Shown here: positions 1 to 11,000 of the stretch, in pieces | Layout: the number at the start of each line of letters is the position of its first letter | Position numbering within the stretch: position 1 is the first letter of the stretch | Origin: a virus | Direction: 5' to 3' (one strand) | DNA length: 48,069 nucleotides | Virus record (IMG/VR): IMGVR_UViG_3300010151_000020 | Location: 1-48,069 of that record | Translations under genes and position numbers: made by a program | Notes under the pieces: model-generated | Databases searched by the model: none | What the model was told of the DNA's origin: nothing | Seen by the model: the letters and a program-made list of their open reading frames with translations, nothing else

Positions 1-1
1 A

Positions 2-1717
2 GAATCTTGGCTAGAAGCCTGTATGATGATTTATAATAAATTAGGTTTTAAAATACTGGTTCAAAGTGTTGAAGACGGTAAAGGGTTTATTCCAACTCTA
101 AAGTCTGCGCCGCTTCTATTAAGAGAATTAGATAAACCACCAGTAACCACTATTTTAGACGCTAGAGCTAACATAAATAAAGCAGGATATCGAGTTCAAT
201 TGTCTGGGTGGGCAGGTAAGACTACGCTAGGGGATATTATTTCTGGTTTAATGACCAACTTAAGTAATTTTATAACCAATTATAAAGGGCATAAAGCTTT
301 TAATGAGAATGCTGAGGGGCACAACCCTTCGCTATCTCCACCAATCAATGCATTTGAGTCCGAGATGTTTGTAGAAACTGATGCTGATATGCTTACGGTT
401 ATGTTTGGTCATGGACTAATAGATGATCCAACATCCCCTGCGATTATAGTTGGAGAAAGAACTTTTATTGATAATGTATTATACGGTCGTGCATTTGAGA
501 GTGCTCAAGCAGACCCTGATAATAACCCAACAGACTTTAGTTTAGGGCAAATTCTTACTAATATAGCATCAACTGAGCAAAGTTTATCCCATAAGGTTAG
601 TCCATTAGATAGGTTAGCAGGACTTGATACTGGGTATTTTGAAGATGTACTAAGTGTAGCTAAAAAGCAAAACTCTTTAGGCCAAGGTTCTTATGGGTTC
701 TTGACTGACCACAATAAAGAGGGGGTTGAGAAGTGGATGGTTGCTAACGACCCTAATAGTCAGAAGGGTTCGAAAGGAGATCAACTGAAAGCTTATCCGA
801 TATTTACTTTAGGCATTAGTGACTCTAATATATTATCTGTAAATTTTAATATCAATAAGTGGTATTTAGGATGGTTAAATAGTTTTGTTTATGATAGAAA
901 CCAGTCTTCTATTTTAGTAAGCTTATTAGGAGGACATGATATTATGAATATTACTTTAGCTTATCTTATTGAAATAGAAGAAATGTTTAAGGAAGGAGAG
1001 AGTTGGGAGCCTTTAACCGTTGGGATGTCTCCTGTAGGACCTACCTTCACAGGAGGTATAAATAAGCCACCCCAAAGAGATCGGGAAGAAGATCCAACAG
1101 TATATGACCTAAATGTTCCCAACAAGTTTATAGATATGGTTTTACCATTTTACCGTGGGGAAAAAGATGCAATAGATCCTGGCACTTTAGAGGGTTGGGA
1201 AAAAGCGATTGCTCAATTAAATAAAAACAATTGGCCTGAAGGGTACGAAGATATGTGGGGCCATGTGATAAAGAAAAACCCAGAAAAGCACGCTGGGGAT
1301 CAGATCCGAATAGCATATGAAAAGTATTATATGGCTCATTTATGGAATTTATTTTGCGCTATCGTTGAGAGAAGTAAGCCTTCCACTAAAGTTATTATTG
1401 ACGCACCTTCGATTACACATGGGATGGTCTCTCATCAAGCAAAAGTTTTTGATAGAGCCATGAAAACTGCCATCATGGGGAATATTAAAACGCTTCCTAA
1501 TTTTTGGTTATCTTCGTACTTATCAGCTATAGGAAGAAGAGCGTTATTATATTGTGTTGAGCCTTCGTATGTAAATCCAATAGGAGATATGAAAGAACAT
1601 GTGTCAAAATTTTCGTGGTACAGTGGCTACTATAATATTATAGGGTTTAGGCATATAATAAGTTCTAGAGAAGTAAGCTCAGAGTTTAGAATGTATAAAG
1701 AAATGGCAGGTAAATAA
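2..1717 (+). CDS. Baseplate hub-like virion protein, 5' end outside window (partial)
   Basis: The reading frame is open from base 2 to the stop at 1717. The first ATG (base 23) has no Shine-Dalgarno, and codons before it (ESWLEAC) read through, so the gene most likely begins upstream of the window. At least 571 residues are visible. The C-terminal stretch, with SGYYNIIGFRHIISS near the end, resembles the last domain of gp27/gpD-type tail hub proteins, where a small beta-barrel ends in a 'G-Y-x-I-x-G-x-x-H' strand. The gene sits 1 nt before a gp5-like spike gene, which is the expected partner of a hub. The hub assignment is inference from context and this weak motif; the rest of the protein is not recognised. 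Confidence 0.5.
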   Translation, partial: ESWLEACMMIYNKLGFKILVQSVEDGKGFIPTLKSAPLLLRELDKPPVTTILDARANINKAGYRVQLSGWAGKTTLGDIISGLMTNLSNFITNYKGHKAFNENAEGHNPSLSPPINAFESEMFVETDADMLTVMFGHGLIDDPTSPAIIVGERTFIDNVLYGRAFESAQADPDNNPTDFSLGQILTNIASTEQSLSHKVSPLDRLAGLDTGYFEDVLSVAKKQNSLGQGSYGFLTDHNKEGVEKWMVANDPNSQKGSKGDQLKAYPIFTLGISDSNILSVNFNINKWYLGWLNSFVYDRNQSSILVSLLGGHDIMNITLAYLIEIEEMFKEGESWEPLTVGMSPVGPTFTGGINKPPQRDREEDPTVYDLNVPNKFIDMVLPFYRGEKDAIDPGTLEGWEKAIAQLNKNNWPEGYEDMWGHVIKKNPEKHAGDQIRIAYEKYYMAHLWNLFCAIVERSKPSTKVIIDAPSITHGMVSHQAKVFDRAMKTAIMGNIKTLPNFWLSSYLSAIGRRALLYCVEPSYVNPIGDMKEHVSKFSWYSGYYNIIGFRHIISSREVSSEFRMYKEMAGK

Positions 1718-1718
1718 A

Positions 1719-2900
1719 ATGGAATTAAGAGTAGGTACAGTCGAATCAAATGCTGATGTTATGCAAGAGGGGTATTTTTACGCTTCTTTTAAAGAAGGTA
1801 TTGAGCCTGTTCGCTATGTAACTCCTTATGGGGGAGAACATGCTGCATTTATTGCGATTCCACAGCCTGGAAATACCGTGCTTATAGGAAGAAATTTAGA
1901 TACTTATACAGGTGAGGACACGGGAAATTTTTACTTAGGCTCTTTATTTGGGAATGCGCCAGGAAAAAATCAAGCAGACATACATATTAACCAAACTCCA
2001 GAGCAGGGTGATTACCAACCTCAAATATCAGGAGACCCAGGGCATACAGACGGACCTCCAAACCCTAAGGGAGCTAACATTTACCCAAAAGAAGAGTCTA
2101 ATATTCCTGATGGATTTAAAGATATGTACCAGGGAAAGGGGATAATTCCTGAAATTGTTGGATTAATGTCTCACAAGGGATCAGGAGTTACAATTCATGA
2201 TAGGTATAGGGGAGGAGACTCTCCCGAACAAGATCCATTCCAAGATTATACAGCACAAATTCAAAGTGGACAAGGAAAGTCGGTATCAGTCATAGATAGT
2301 GCCGAAGTGAACGGTATAGTAATAAAGAATGAGCATTCTCCTAGAGATTATATTATACTAAGCTCAGGGAGTAAAGGAGCCTTCGCAGAGGGCGAACTTT
2401 TCATTAGAACTCATGGACCTATTAATCAGTACACCGAAGGGGGGTATATGAAGTTATGGGTAGAAGAGGGCACTAATTTAGATATTATAAATAAAGCGAC
2501 AGGCCAAGACTCTACCATACTTCCTGATGATCCTCTTAGAACCATGCAGCCCATGACCGTTGATGACGCAGACAATGTAAAGGACAGAATTTATGAGTTT
2601 GCAGACGAGACTTGGGGTTGCATAAAATTAGTTTCTGAACTTAATAATATTGCCGTCAGTGCATTAGCGGAAGATGCTGTTATTCACCTACATACTTCTG
2701 GAGCTAATAGTAAAGTAATCGTACATTCTGCGGGAACAGTAGATATAGTAGCAGAGAAGAAGATTACTTTGCAAAGTAAATCAGAAATAGAAATTAATGC
2801 TCCTGTAGTAGATATTAATGGAAAAGATTTTGTATATGTGGATGGAGGTGAAGTACACCTCAATAAACCACACACCCCTGCACCTGATTGGGAGTTTTAA
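1719..2900 (+). CDS. gp5: Baseplate central spike protein, gp5/VgrG-like
   Basis: This 393-aa protein starts with an OB-fold-like region (residues about 1-75, with GTVESNADVMQEGYFYASF and the later FIAIPQPGNTVLIG), as in gp5 and gpV spikes. The C-terminal 80 residues are short repeating beta segments (VIVHSAGTVDIVAEKKITLQ, then SEIEINAPVVDINGKDF), the pattern of the triple-stranded beta-helix needle. There is no lysozyme domain between them, unlike T4 gp5, so it looks like a spike without cell-wall hydrolase. It follows the hub-like gene by 1 nt, with a weak AGG upstream of its ATG. Its tip partner is probably the PAAR protein at 23371-23685, at the other end of the module. Spike role is well supported; the hub contact is inferred. 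Confidence 0.75.
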   Translation: MELRVGTVESNADVMQEGYFYASFKEGIEPVRYVTPYGGEHAAFIAIPQPGNTVLIGRNLDTYTGEDTGNFYLGSLFGNAPGKNQADIHINQTPEQGDYQPQISGDPGHTDGPPNPKGANIYPKEESNIPDGFKDMYQGKGIIPEIVGLMSHKGSGVTIHDRYRGGDSPEQDPFQDYTAQIQSGQGKSVSVIDSAEVNGIVIKNEHSPRDYIILSSGSKGAFAEGELFIRTHGPINQYTEGGYMKLWVEEGTNLDIINKATGQDSTILPDDPLRTMQPMTVDDADNVKDRIYEFADETWGCIKLVSELNNIAVSALAEDAVIHLHTSGANSKVIVHSAGTVDIVAEKKITLQSKSEIEINAPVVDINGKDFVYVDGGEVHLNKPHTPAPDWEF

Positions 2901-2902
2901 TT

Positions 2903-5900
2903 ATGGGACATTTTGATATGACCAAGGCTGCGTCGATTATAACGACTTCGCCTAACCCAATACTAGATTCCTTAGGCACTGCTTTTGGAATCCCCGTATG
3001 TCAATTAGATTTTGCTAAATCTATATTAAACTCTTTCCCTTCTCCTGTTCTCGATTCAATGATGGGAGGTATCGAATCTGGAAAGCAAAAAGCTATTCAA
3101 AAAACTCAAGAGATCATGAGAGCGATCTTTAATGAGACTGGTATAATCGAATACGATACTAATTTAGGGCGATTTGTGTGGGTCGGTTCAGGGTCAGGTC
3201 TTGGAATATTTGGATCTAGTCAGAAAGCTATGGACAATGCCTTCGGCTTCGGTGAAATTCTAGGGGCAGTTGGACAAGCTTGGTTAATTGGGGATACTTT
3301 AGTAGATCAAGTAGAAGGTATTTTAAATTGTTTTAATCAGGACTCGGCGCAGAAAGCGTTGCAGCAGGGGCCTTCAGGGGGCGCACATCACATGAAAGGG
3401 TTCACAGCCATAGACCCCGTGACAGGTGAGGAACTTACCTTTGAGCCTCCCCCACCCCCCACAGAGGCAGCGTCCTTAGCTTATGCAGCCAACAAATCTC
3501 AGTTAGAAGTCGCCGCAGGTTTTGTGGAAAAATGCCAGCAGCAGGTCAGAAAAATTTCTGAAATTAAGTTAGCGCGACTTAACGACCCTGTTAACAACCC
3601 TGAGCCCTGCTTCAACGGGGATGTTTTAACCGCTGAAGGGGTTCCTCTACGAGACGCACTATCTGCTACTGATTTTTGCGTGGAAAGTGGAGTGGAAGTT
3701 GACGCACAGGGTAGACCGATTAGACCTTTAGATAGTGATTTTAATCCTTATGTAGATATTATAACTTTATCAGGTATACAACCTCCTCTAGCCAAACGAG
3801 GGCAGTTCTTTTATTCCAAGACAGGGATGTATTATGATGTGTATGGGGAAGGATTACATTTCTCAGAAGATGATGTAGAGTCTATAGTTAGTGCAGTATA
3901 TTTTGATGAGGATGGGAAGGCGATCCCAGGCACAGGGGTTCCCGAAAATTCAGTAAAGTGGTTATTAAATTATAACCCTAACTTAGGAGGCAGAGGCACT
4001 AGCGTTTCTTTAAAAACCTTTAAAGAGTGGACTGGCACAGTATTTGATCAAACTCAAGTTGATGAAAGTCCTGATCTGCATATTTTTTATAATAACGACC
4101 ACTTCCTTCAAGTGCTTATTGATCAACGCAATAAAGAAATTTACGACGTTTCCAGCCATTTAACTAAGATGATAGATAGTGGCGACTACACTACTGACTC
4201 AGCTTTATACCTCAATCAACGACAAAATTTAGAATCCACTATCGCTACCCACAAGGGAAAGATAAATAAAAGAAAAAAACAGATACAAATTCTAGCTACT
4301 TTAGGACGCGATGGAGCAAACTTAACTCCTGGTAACATACCTATAAATGATTTTAGTTTAATTGAAAGCGATCTAGTAGCCGTAGAGAGAAGAAAACAAG
4401 AGAAGCTAATATTCAATCCAGGGGATGTGTCAGGAATGGTGCTGCCTATTTCACCTAAGTTTATTAATAGTGACTCCAATAATGCTTATGTAGCTAATGA
4501 TTTAATGTTAGGACAGGTGGGGATAGGCTCTATCCTTTCGTCGGACCAAACCGTTAGTGGAACAGAGGGGACTATTCTTTCGTTAACAGATCAAATCAGT
4601 ACTAAAGGACTTGTGGCTATTTATAACTTTTTAGATACGGATATGGTGAAACCTGATTCAGGAGAATACCCTTCTATAAACTGCGCCACCTCAGGAGCCA
4701 ACCAAAAACCCGCTCAATTAGTAGCATCTTCTATTGATTCTTTATTCCCATCAGGATTAGGGATTCCTTATTTTAGAGGGCTTTGTACTTTGTTTAGTGG
4801 GATGGACGGTAACCCAAAATCAGTTGATTACACAGGAAATCAGGCGTATCTTTACAGTCCTTACAGACCTTATGGATACGCTAGGTTGCAAAGTGGTTGG
4901 GATGATATTGATAGTTTATTCTATAAAAGAAGTGGGTTCTCCTTCCAAACCTGGGTCCATGTTCCTGACCTTGCCTCGACAAACGGACAGGGATGGGCTG
5001 GAGATCAATCGGTGTCTGCATTACATCGAGTAGTATTAGGATGTGAAAACAGAGGAGGTAGTGCGTCGAGTCTTAATAGTGATTTAATTGTAGGCCCCAT
5101 ACGAGGAGACACTGGTTTAGCAGGTACTGATGATTCTAGGGGTACTTCAGTGAGAGGACTTTTATTAGGCTTTACTAGAGATAGAAGGTTTACCCAAAAT
5201 GGGCCTCCGTCTAATAACCCAGAGGACAATAATCTTAATCATGGCTTATCCTTTTATATGGCTCCTACCCAATCTCTTAATACGAGTTGCGTCACTTTTT
5301 TAAATGTTTCAGCCTCTACAGAAGGATGTGTAGATGACAAGACTATTGCTTCTAATAAATACTATGGGGCATTTGTTGATGTTTCCACTACCGTAAATGA
5401 TGAAAAATTTGCGGATTGCTCATCATCATTTAAATTAGTAACGGTTACTGTTGATTATGGTTTAGATAAAGTTACTATGTATTGTAATCAAGAGAAGCTT
5501 TTAGCTCAAAGCACTGAAGAAACTTTCGGTATTTCGCAAACTCCTCCTAGAATTCCTAGTGAGATGGATTCTTCTAGTTTCCTATACACTAATATATATG
5601 AAGGAGTATTGCCATGGATGCCTCCTCGCTTCCCTCCTAATGGAATAGGTCAACAAGATTTTTGGTATTGGGACGGACCCCAGCCAGATGGAGGAACTAT
5701 GCCACTTACTCCGTGGATAATTGGAGGAGGATATACAGACGGCATGACGGTGAGGGAGTTTGGGTCTGATTCCAAGGAGGGTATGAACTTCTTAGGTAGT
5801 ATCTTTGGTGGAAGAAAAAGTGGACTCCATGGATTTTTAGGAAGTATTAAACTATATAATAGAGCTATAACTTCAGAAGAAGTTATACAAAACTATAACG

Positions 5901-5935
5901 CCCAGAAAGGGTTCTTCGAAAATATTCAAGTATAA
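2903..5935 (+). CDS. Large virion protein with C-terminal LamG/concanavalin-like domain
   Basis: The start chosen is ATG 2903, preceded by GGGAG 8 nt upstream; an in-frame TTG at 2888 lies inside the preceding gene and is less likely. The product has 1010 residues. Residues about 1-130 form a helical, Gly/Ser-rich N-terminus with no recognised fold. The last 370 residues look like a LamG/concanavalin-A beta-sandwich: GFSFQTWVHVPD, a strand with VTVDYGLDKVTMYCN, and the ending FLGSIKLYNRAITSEEV, which is the usual last strand and helix of such domains. These domains bind glycans or other surface ligands in phage tails. The gene lies between the spike and wedge genes and its stop shares a base with the gp25-like ATG (TAATG), so it is probably a baseplate or fibre component. 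The exact position in the virion is unknown. Confidence 0.65.
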   Translation: MGHFDMTKAASIITTSPNPILDSLGTAFGIPVCQLDFAKSILNSFPSPVLDSMMGGIESGKQKAIQKTQEIMRAIFNETGIIEYDTNLGRFVWVGSGSGLGIFGSSQKAMDNAFGFGEILGAVGQAWLIGDTLVDQVEGILNCFNQDSAQKALQQGPSGGAHHMKGFTAIDPVTGEELTFEPPPPPTEAASLAYAANKSQLEVAAGFVEKCQQQVRKISEIKLARLNDPVNNPEPCFNGDVLTAEGVPLRDALSATDFCVESGVEVDAQGRPIRPLDSDFNPYVDIITLSGIQPPLAKRGQFFYSKTGMYYDVYGEGLHFSEDDVESIVSAVYFDEDGKAIPGTGVPENSVKWLLNYNPNLGGRGTSVSLKTFKEWTGTVFDQTQVDESPDLHIFYNNDHFLQVLIDQRNKEIYDVSSHLTKMIDSGDYTTDSALYLNQRQNLESTIATHKGKINKRKKQIQILATLGRDGANLTPGNIPINDFSLIESDLVAVERRKQEKLIFNPGDVSGMVLPISPKFINSDSNNAYVANDLMLGQVGIGSILSSDQTVSGTEGTILSLTDQISTKGLVAIYNFLDTDMVKPDSGEYPSINCATSGANQKPAQLVASSIDSLFPSGLGIPYFRGLCTLFSGMDGNPKSVDYTGNQAYLYSPYRPYGYARLQSGWDDIDSLFYKRSGFSFQTWVHVPDLASTNGQGWAGDQSVSALHRVVLGCENRGGSASSLNSDLIVGPIRGDTGLAGTDDSRGTSVRGLLLGFTRDRRFTQNGPPSNNPEDNNLNHGLSFYMAPTQSLNTSCVTFLNVSASTEGCVDDKTIASNKYYGAFVDVSTTVNDEKFADCSSSFKLVTVTVDYGLDKVTMYCNQEKLLAQSTEETFGISQTPPRIPSEMDSSSFLYTNIYEGVLPWMPPRFPPNGIGQQDFWYWDGPQPDGGTMPLTPWIIGGGYTDGMTVREFGSDSKEGMNFLGSIFGGRKSGLHGFLGSIKLYNRAITSEEVIQNYNAQKGFFENIQV

Positions 5936-6423
5936 TGGCAACCACTACAACTACAAATACCTACGGGGCTAATAACCCTTATATACCCACTAAAGGGGTT
6001 GAATCAAAACATAAAAGTATTTATGGATTAGGTTGGCCTTTTGTCCGTCCAAAAAATAGAGTAGTTGAAACAGAGGATATAAAAATATCTAATGAATCTA
6101 GTTATGTATCTAAAGAAGCAGGGGTGGCTTTGATTAAAAATAATGTAAAACAATTACTATCCACCACTACGGGAGAGAGATTGATGTTACCTGACTTTGG
6201 AGTAGAATTAGAGAAATATCTTTTTGAGCCTGCAGATGAGACAACTTTTTCAATGATTAAAGAAGAAGTCTCCGCAGCTTTAGATACATATTTTGATACG
6301 GTAAAGATTATTGCCTTAAGGGTTATGTCTCCTATAGGGCAAAATAGTATTTTAATTGAGCTAACGCTTCAAGTACTAGATGAATCATATGATATGTTTG
6401 ATATCGAGGTTAAGGTAGGATAA
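5935..6423 (+). CDS. gp25: Baseplate wedge protein gp25-like (GPW/gp25 family)
   Basis: At 162 residues this is near the usual gp25 length plus a short N-terminal tail. The middle carries the gp25/GPW signature: NNVKQLLSTTTGERLMLPDF followed by GVELEKYLFEP, then a helix and the strand IIALRVM. The family is the conserved wedge component that touches the sheath base and, with gp6 and gp7 homologues, forms the wedge. The ATG overlaps the previous stop (TAATG) and there is no clear Shine-Dalgarno, so translation is probably coupled. The downstream gene is gp6-like, again joined by TAATG, as expected for a wedge operon. Confidence 0.9.
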   Translation: MATTTTTNTYGANNPYIPTKGVESKHKSIYGLGWPFVRPKNRVVETEDIKISNESSYVSKEAGVALIKNNVKQLLSTTTGERLMLPDFGVELEKYLFEPADETTFSMIKEEVSAALDTYFDTVKIIALRVMSPIGQNSILIELTLQVLDESYDMFDIEVKVG

Positions 6424-8033
6424 TGGTATTTTCAGGAACTACGCAGTCGGATTTTATGAAACTGGTCTCCATGCCAGAAGTAAGGAAAGCAGAATTTATT
6501 AATTATGCGGGAACGGATTTTTTATCAATAAGAGAAGATCTTATTAATTATATAAAATCAGTTTACCCTTTAGATTATACTAACTTCTCAGAGTCGGACT
6601 TAGGGATGATGCTTGTGGAGTTAGTGGCATATATGGGAGCTTCCCTTTCTTTAAAAAGTGATATGCTTGCTAATGAGAATTACATAGGAACGGTAAAAAC
6701 TCGGCGTAATTTGCAAAAACTTTTAGAGTTAATTGGAGTAAGTATGCGCGGTCCCCTTGCAGCCGCTGCGGCTGGGACAATAACCGCTCAGGAGGGTGTT
6801 TCTGTGGGGTATTTTCCTCTAGAGATTCAACCCTCTAATCGCGTTGTTGCTATTCCATCCACACAAGATGGAGGGCTCGTTAATTACACTCTTTACAAAG
6901 TTGCCAATAATACTATTCAAGGTATAACTGGATTAGGTGCAAGTATCTTCTTAGAACAAGATGAGACTGCCGACAATACTACTAGCGGAGTATTTACAAA
7001 TTTGGCATTACTAGAAGGTAAACTAGTTAGCCAAGAGGGGACCTTTACAGATTTAGAAGGGCTTAAAACTGTAACATTAAACAATACTCCTGTTATAGAC
7101 GGAAGCGTTCATGTGTATGTGGATGCAGGTACTGATAATATAGCAACTGGAGCGTATCGAGAAACACAGAGGCTATACTCAGCTTCAGGACCAACAGATA
7201 AAATTTATCAAGTATCCTATGATGGGGATTATGGAGCGACTGTTCTTTTTGGAGATAATTTAATGGGTATTGAGCCTCCTACAAGTTCTAAGTTTTTTGT
7301 AACTTATCGTGTGGGAGGAGGAACCCGAGGAAATATGAAGGCTGAAACGCTAAATGCTCCCATTAATGTGAAAATTGCTAGTGAAGCTGATGCTACTACT
7401 CCGTTTATTTTAGAGAATCGGACTGCTGCAACAGGAGGGTCTAACGCGGAAACCGCTGCTCACGCAAAGCGTTATGCTCCATTAACATTTAAGAGGCAAG
7501 ATCGAGTAGTAACTCTACAGGATTATACTACCGTAGCCAACTCTTTTAGAACTACGCAAGGAACTGTGGGCAAAGCTACTGCCGTAGTGAGAGATGCATT
7601 CTCTTCTGCAAATGTAATTGATGTGTTTGTATTAGAAAAATCCTCTGATACCACTCTTCAAAAAGCATCTACTGCCTTTAAAGAATCTTTATTAAATGAG
7701 TTAGAGCCTAAGAAGATGATTACTGACGAAGTAGTGGTATGTGATGGTTTGATTAGAACTTTAGATATTGTTATATCCATCAGAGTAGACAAAGAGCTTA
7801 TAGATATTGAAGCTCAAATCCAACAACAAGTAGTAAATGAGTTATTAGACTTCTTTAATGTGGATAACATGGATTTTGGAAAGCCTTTTATTATTGCAGA
7901 CCTTAACCGAAGAATCTTCCAGCTACCTAATGTGAGGTATGCTACTATTGATAACTTAGATGATATTATATCTGTAGAATTCAATGAGATTATCCAGCTT
8001 AACAACTTTACAATAAACACGATCCCTGTCTGA
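6423..8033 (+). CDS. gp6: Baseplate wedge protein gp6/gpJ-like
   Basis: The 536-aa product has a gp6-like N-terminal region (DYTNFSESDLGMMLVELVAY, residues about 56-75), followed by a helix with NYIGTVKTRRNLQKLLELIG. The middle contains the beta-rich part with YDGDYGATVLFGDNLMG, seen in gpJ-type proteins as D-x-x-G-x-x-x-V-x-F-G. The C-terminal part (about 350-536) has the conserved APLTFKRQDRVVTLQDYTTV. gp6 homologues form the ring that links wedges. AGG-rich sequence lies just before the ATG, which overlaps the gp25-like stop. It is followed by the gp7/gpI-like gene, matching the usual order. Confidence 0.88.
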   Translation: MVFSGTTQSDFMKLVSMPEVRKAEFINYAGTDFLSIREDLINYIKSVYPLDYTNFSESDLGMMLVELVAYMGASLSLKSDMLANENYIGTVKTRRNLQKLLELIGVSMRGPLAAAAAGTITAQEGVSVGYFPLEIQPSNRVVAIPSTQDGGLVNYTLYKVANNTIQGITGLGASIFLEQDETADNTTSGVFTNLALLEGKLVSQEGTFTDLEGLKTVTLNNTPVIDGSVHVYVDAGTDNIATGAYRETQRLYSASGPTDKIYQVSYDGDYGATVLFGDNLMGIEPPTSSKFFVTYRVGGGTRGNMKAETLNAPINVKIASEADATTPFILENRTAATGGSNAETAAHAKRYAPLTFKRQDRVVTLQDYTTVANSFRTTQGTVGKATAVVRDAFSSANVIDVFVLEKSSDTTLQKASTAFKESLLNELEPKKMITDEVVVCDGLIRTLDIVISIRVDKELIDIEAQIQQQVVNELLDFFNVDNMDFGKPFIIADLNRRIFQLPNVRYATIDNLDDIISVEFNEIIQLNNFTINTIPV

Positions 8034-8034
8034 G

Positions 8035-11000
8035 ATGTCCAGAAGATACATAAAAACCAGTAGGACTAATTCTAAAGGAGAAATTACACCTGTAATTACT
8101 TCTGTGGTCTCTACTGGAAATGATATGCAACAAAAGACTAGGGCTCAGACATACTTTAAAACTAATTATATTGATGTTATAAAAGATTCTATTCCTAAGT
8201 TTTATATAAGAGAGGATGCCGCTTTAAGTGGAACTCATGTTAGTTATATTAATCAACTTATTAACTCTTATTGCCTAGTTTTAGAAAATTTAAACACCGT
8301 CTTCCCTGTTTCAGGTTTAGCAGACGATAGTTATCTGAGTGGTATAAATACTCCAGAAGGATTTGCTCCTCAAATGTATAAAAGAGGGACCCCTCATAGT
8401 ATTACTCCTGATCAATTTCAAAGGAATGTATTACTTCCACTAGGAAAAACATTTGAACAATTTTCACATGAAGAAGATTTTGTTTCTTATTTAAGTAATA
8501 CTTTTCTTCCTAGTATCCCTGCTGTCACTACAACTGATAGTGATTTAGCTTCATTAACTACTAGCGCATATAATTCTGACTCCTCTGGAACTTATAGATT
8601 TCTAGTTAATAATTTAGGGTGGTTATACTTTTTAAATAGAGCCGCACCCGTAGGTGGGGGGTACTCTCCTTCGGGAGACCTTGCCACTTTAATGGGGCAA
8701 ACCTTATGGAGAGGGTTTTCTTTAGAGAAAGAAGATCTAATGGGACTCTTCCAAGAGTATTTGTGGAGAAACTACGAGGCTTTTGGAGTTACAGATGACA
8801 TCATCCCTCCTGATTATTTATCAAGCACTTTAGGAGATACAAGGGTTAACACCAGTGGGTCCCTTCTTTTAGATAAACTAAAACTATTAAATAAGGTTTT
8901 ATATTCTCCTCATTATTTAGACACAAACGATACTGCTTTAGAGGCTGCCTTAGAAACTTATATTAGTACATCTTCTATAAGTACTTTACCTACTTTAATT
9001 ACTGAAAAAGTTTCCAATGGACCTTTTTATAGATTTTTAAATGGTATTTCGTTTAGTATTGCAGACCGTGTATCTGAAGCTAATGAGTTAGAAGTACTTT
9101 ATGATTTAGGTCGGTGTCCCGTAGAATTTTTAGAACCTTTAGCTGATTTAATCGGGTGGAGATTCATTGGTGCGGATAAAGCTAAGTGGAGAAACCAATT
9201 AAGAACGGCAGTTCAAATTTATAAATCAAAAGGTACTAAGAAGTCTATTCAAACCTTATTAGATACTTTGTTTTCTCAAGATGTGTTCAATATTACAGAC
9301 GATAAGGTTTCAGAATTATGGGAATCATATGTCCCCGACCTTATTTATTATTCTTTAGCTACTAGCTCTACCCTTTTCTCTAGCTTCAGAGAGTACACCC
9401 CACAGGTTGCACAAGAGTTAAATGTAAGTAAATATTCAAACACTAGCATGGATGAGAATATTAGACTAGCAGTCGATCAAATACTTTTTGATTTAGCACG
9501 GGAATTCCCTAAAAATTTCTGGCTAGGAACGGAACCTTTTTCAATTCCTCATTTCATTCTTGGAGGTACACAGCTTCCATATGATGGACCCTATCATATC
9601 CATGAGCTTGGAGATCATTATTATTGGACCGAGGAAGAGCACTCAGACGATTCCCTACCTTTAGAATTACGGATAGATCCAAATTTTGTGTTTAATTATA
9701 GGGGGCGAGTCTTTGGGATGCCACCCTTTGAGAAAAGACAGTACTATACTGCTACTTATTTAAGCGATAATTTAATAAGTAAGTTAGGGGAGATACTGGT
9801 TTGCTTTGGAGTAAATTACGATTATGTAGTTTCCCTTATTGAGTACCTACGAGGTATAAATCGAGGATTAGAGGATGCCGACACTATCAACTCTTTCTTG
9901 TTATTTACAAAGAAAAAAGAATACCCTGTAAATTATGGTGAGGTACTTAAAACTGTTACTCAAGATAAATCACCTGCGCCTATCGAGCTATTGAGTATGT
10001 GGAGCGGAAAATCTTCGCATTTCTTAGTAGTATTAGACTCAAGCTCTTTTGATTGGAAATCTAATGCTTTGGATTCCGATAGTGCTTATAGTTTAAATAA
10101 AATTTTAGGAGTAATGGATGAGGTTATTCCCGCTCACGCTATCCCAAGTGTAATTCTAAATGTTTCAGCAGTAACCGACTCTACAACGATACAGGATATA
10201 CCGTGTCGAGAAGTTAGACCAAATTTCTACGATCTTTATACAGGGTCAGGAGATGTTACTAATAACTATGCTAGTAAAGCTGTGAATATGGCAGCGTTAG
10301 CGACAGCTAACGGTATAACTCCCAACCAATTCACTAGATCCCAAGTTTCCAATGTTAATGATGTATTATTATCGGGAACTACTTATCTTACGAATGCTAA
10401 GAGAAACTCTTTGCGTAGAAGAAATTTTAGACATCTTTTGCCTGAGACTAAAATGTTTACACGGGGAGGAAGAAATAATCCAGGAAGTTTAGAGCTTTCT
10501 ACTTCCTACTATTCTTCCGCTATAGGGTATATCCCTTTGGGATATACCCCTTCTTCCCTAGCGTTTGAGACTGTAGCTCTAAGAGCTAATCCCTATGGTT
10601 ATGAAATAGGAGAGTTAATTGATTATCGAGAATTGAGCAGAGTGTGGGATCAATGTTATAATATTAATTCTGGTGAATCCATTTACGGGTATGATGTGAG
10701 TAATACATTTGCTTCTCGCGCTAGGCAAAATATTACAAGCTCTGATTGTAATTCGTATGGAAGACGGGGGCAATTACCTGAAATAATAAGCACTATGAAT
10801 AGTTTACATAATAGGACTAAGTATTTACAGGCATATGCTATGGTATCTGGTTATTATAATACGAATGGTACTCTTAATCCTAATTGGCCTTCTGGAGATT
10901 CTTTAATTACTCCATATGATTTTAGTGCATGGTATGGTAATACAAATTCAACTAACTCGGTAGCGCGATCAATTGGAAATTATCTCCTTAACCAAGAAGC

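Noticed and set aside
2888-2902. TTG start for the LamG-type protein
   Set aside because: It lies inside the spike gene; ATG 2903 has a proper GGGAG.
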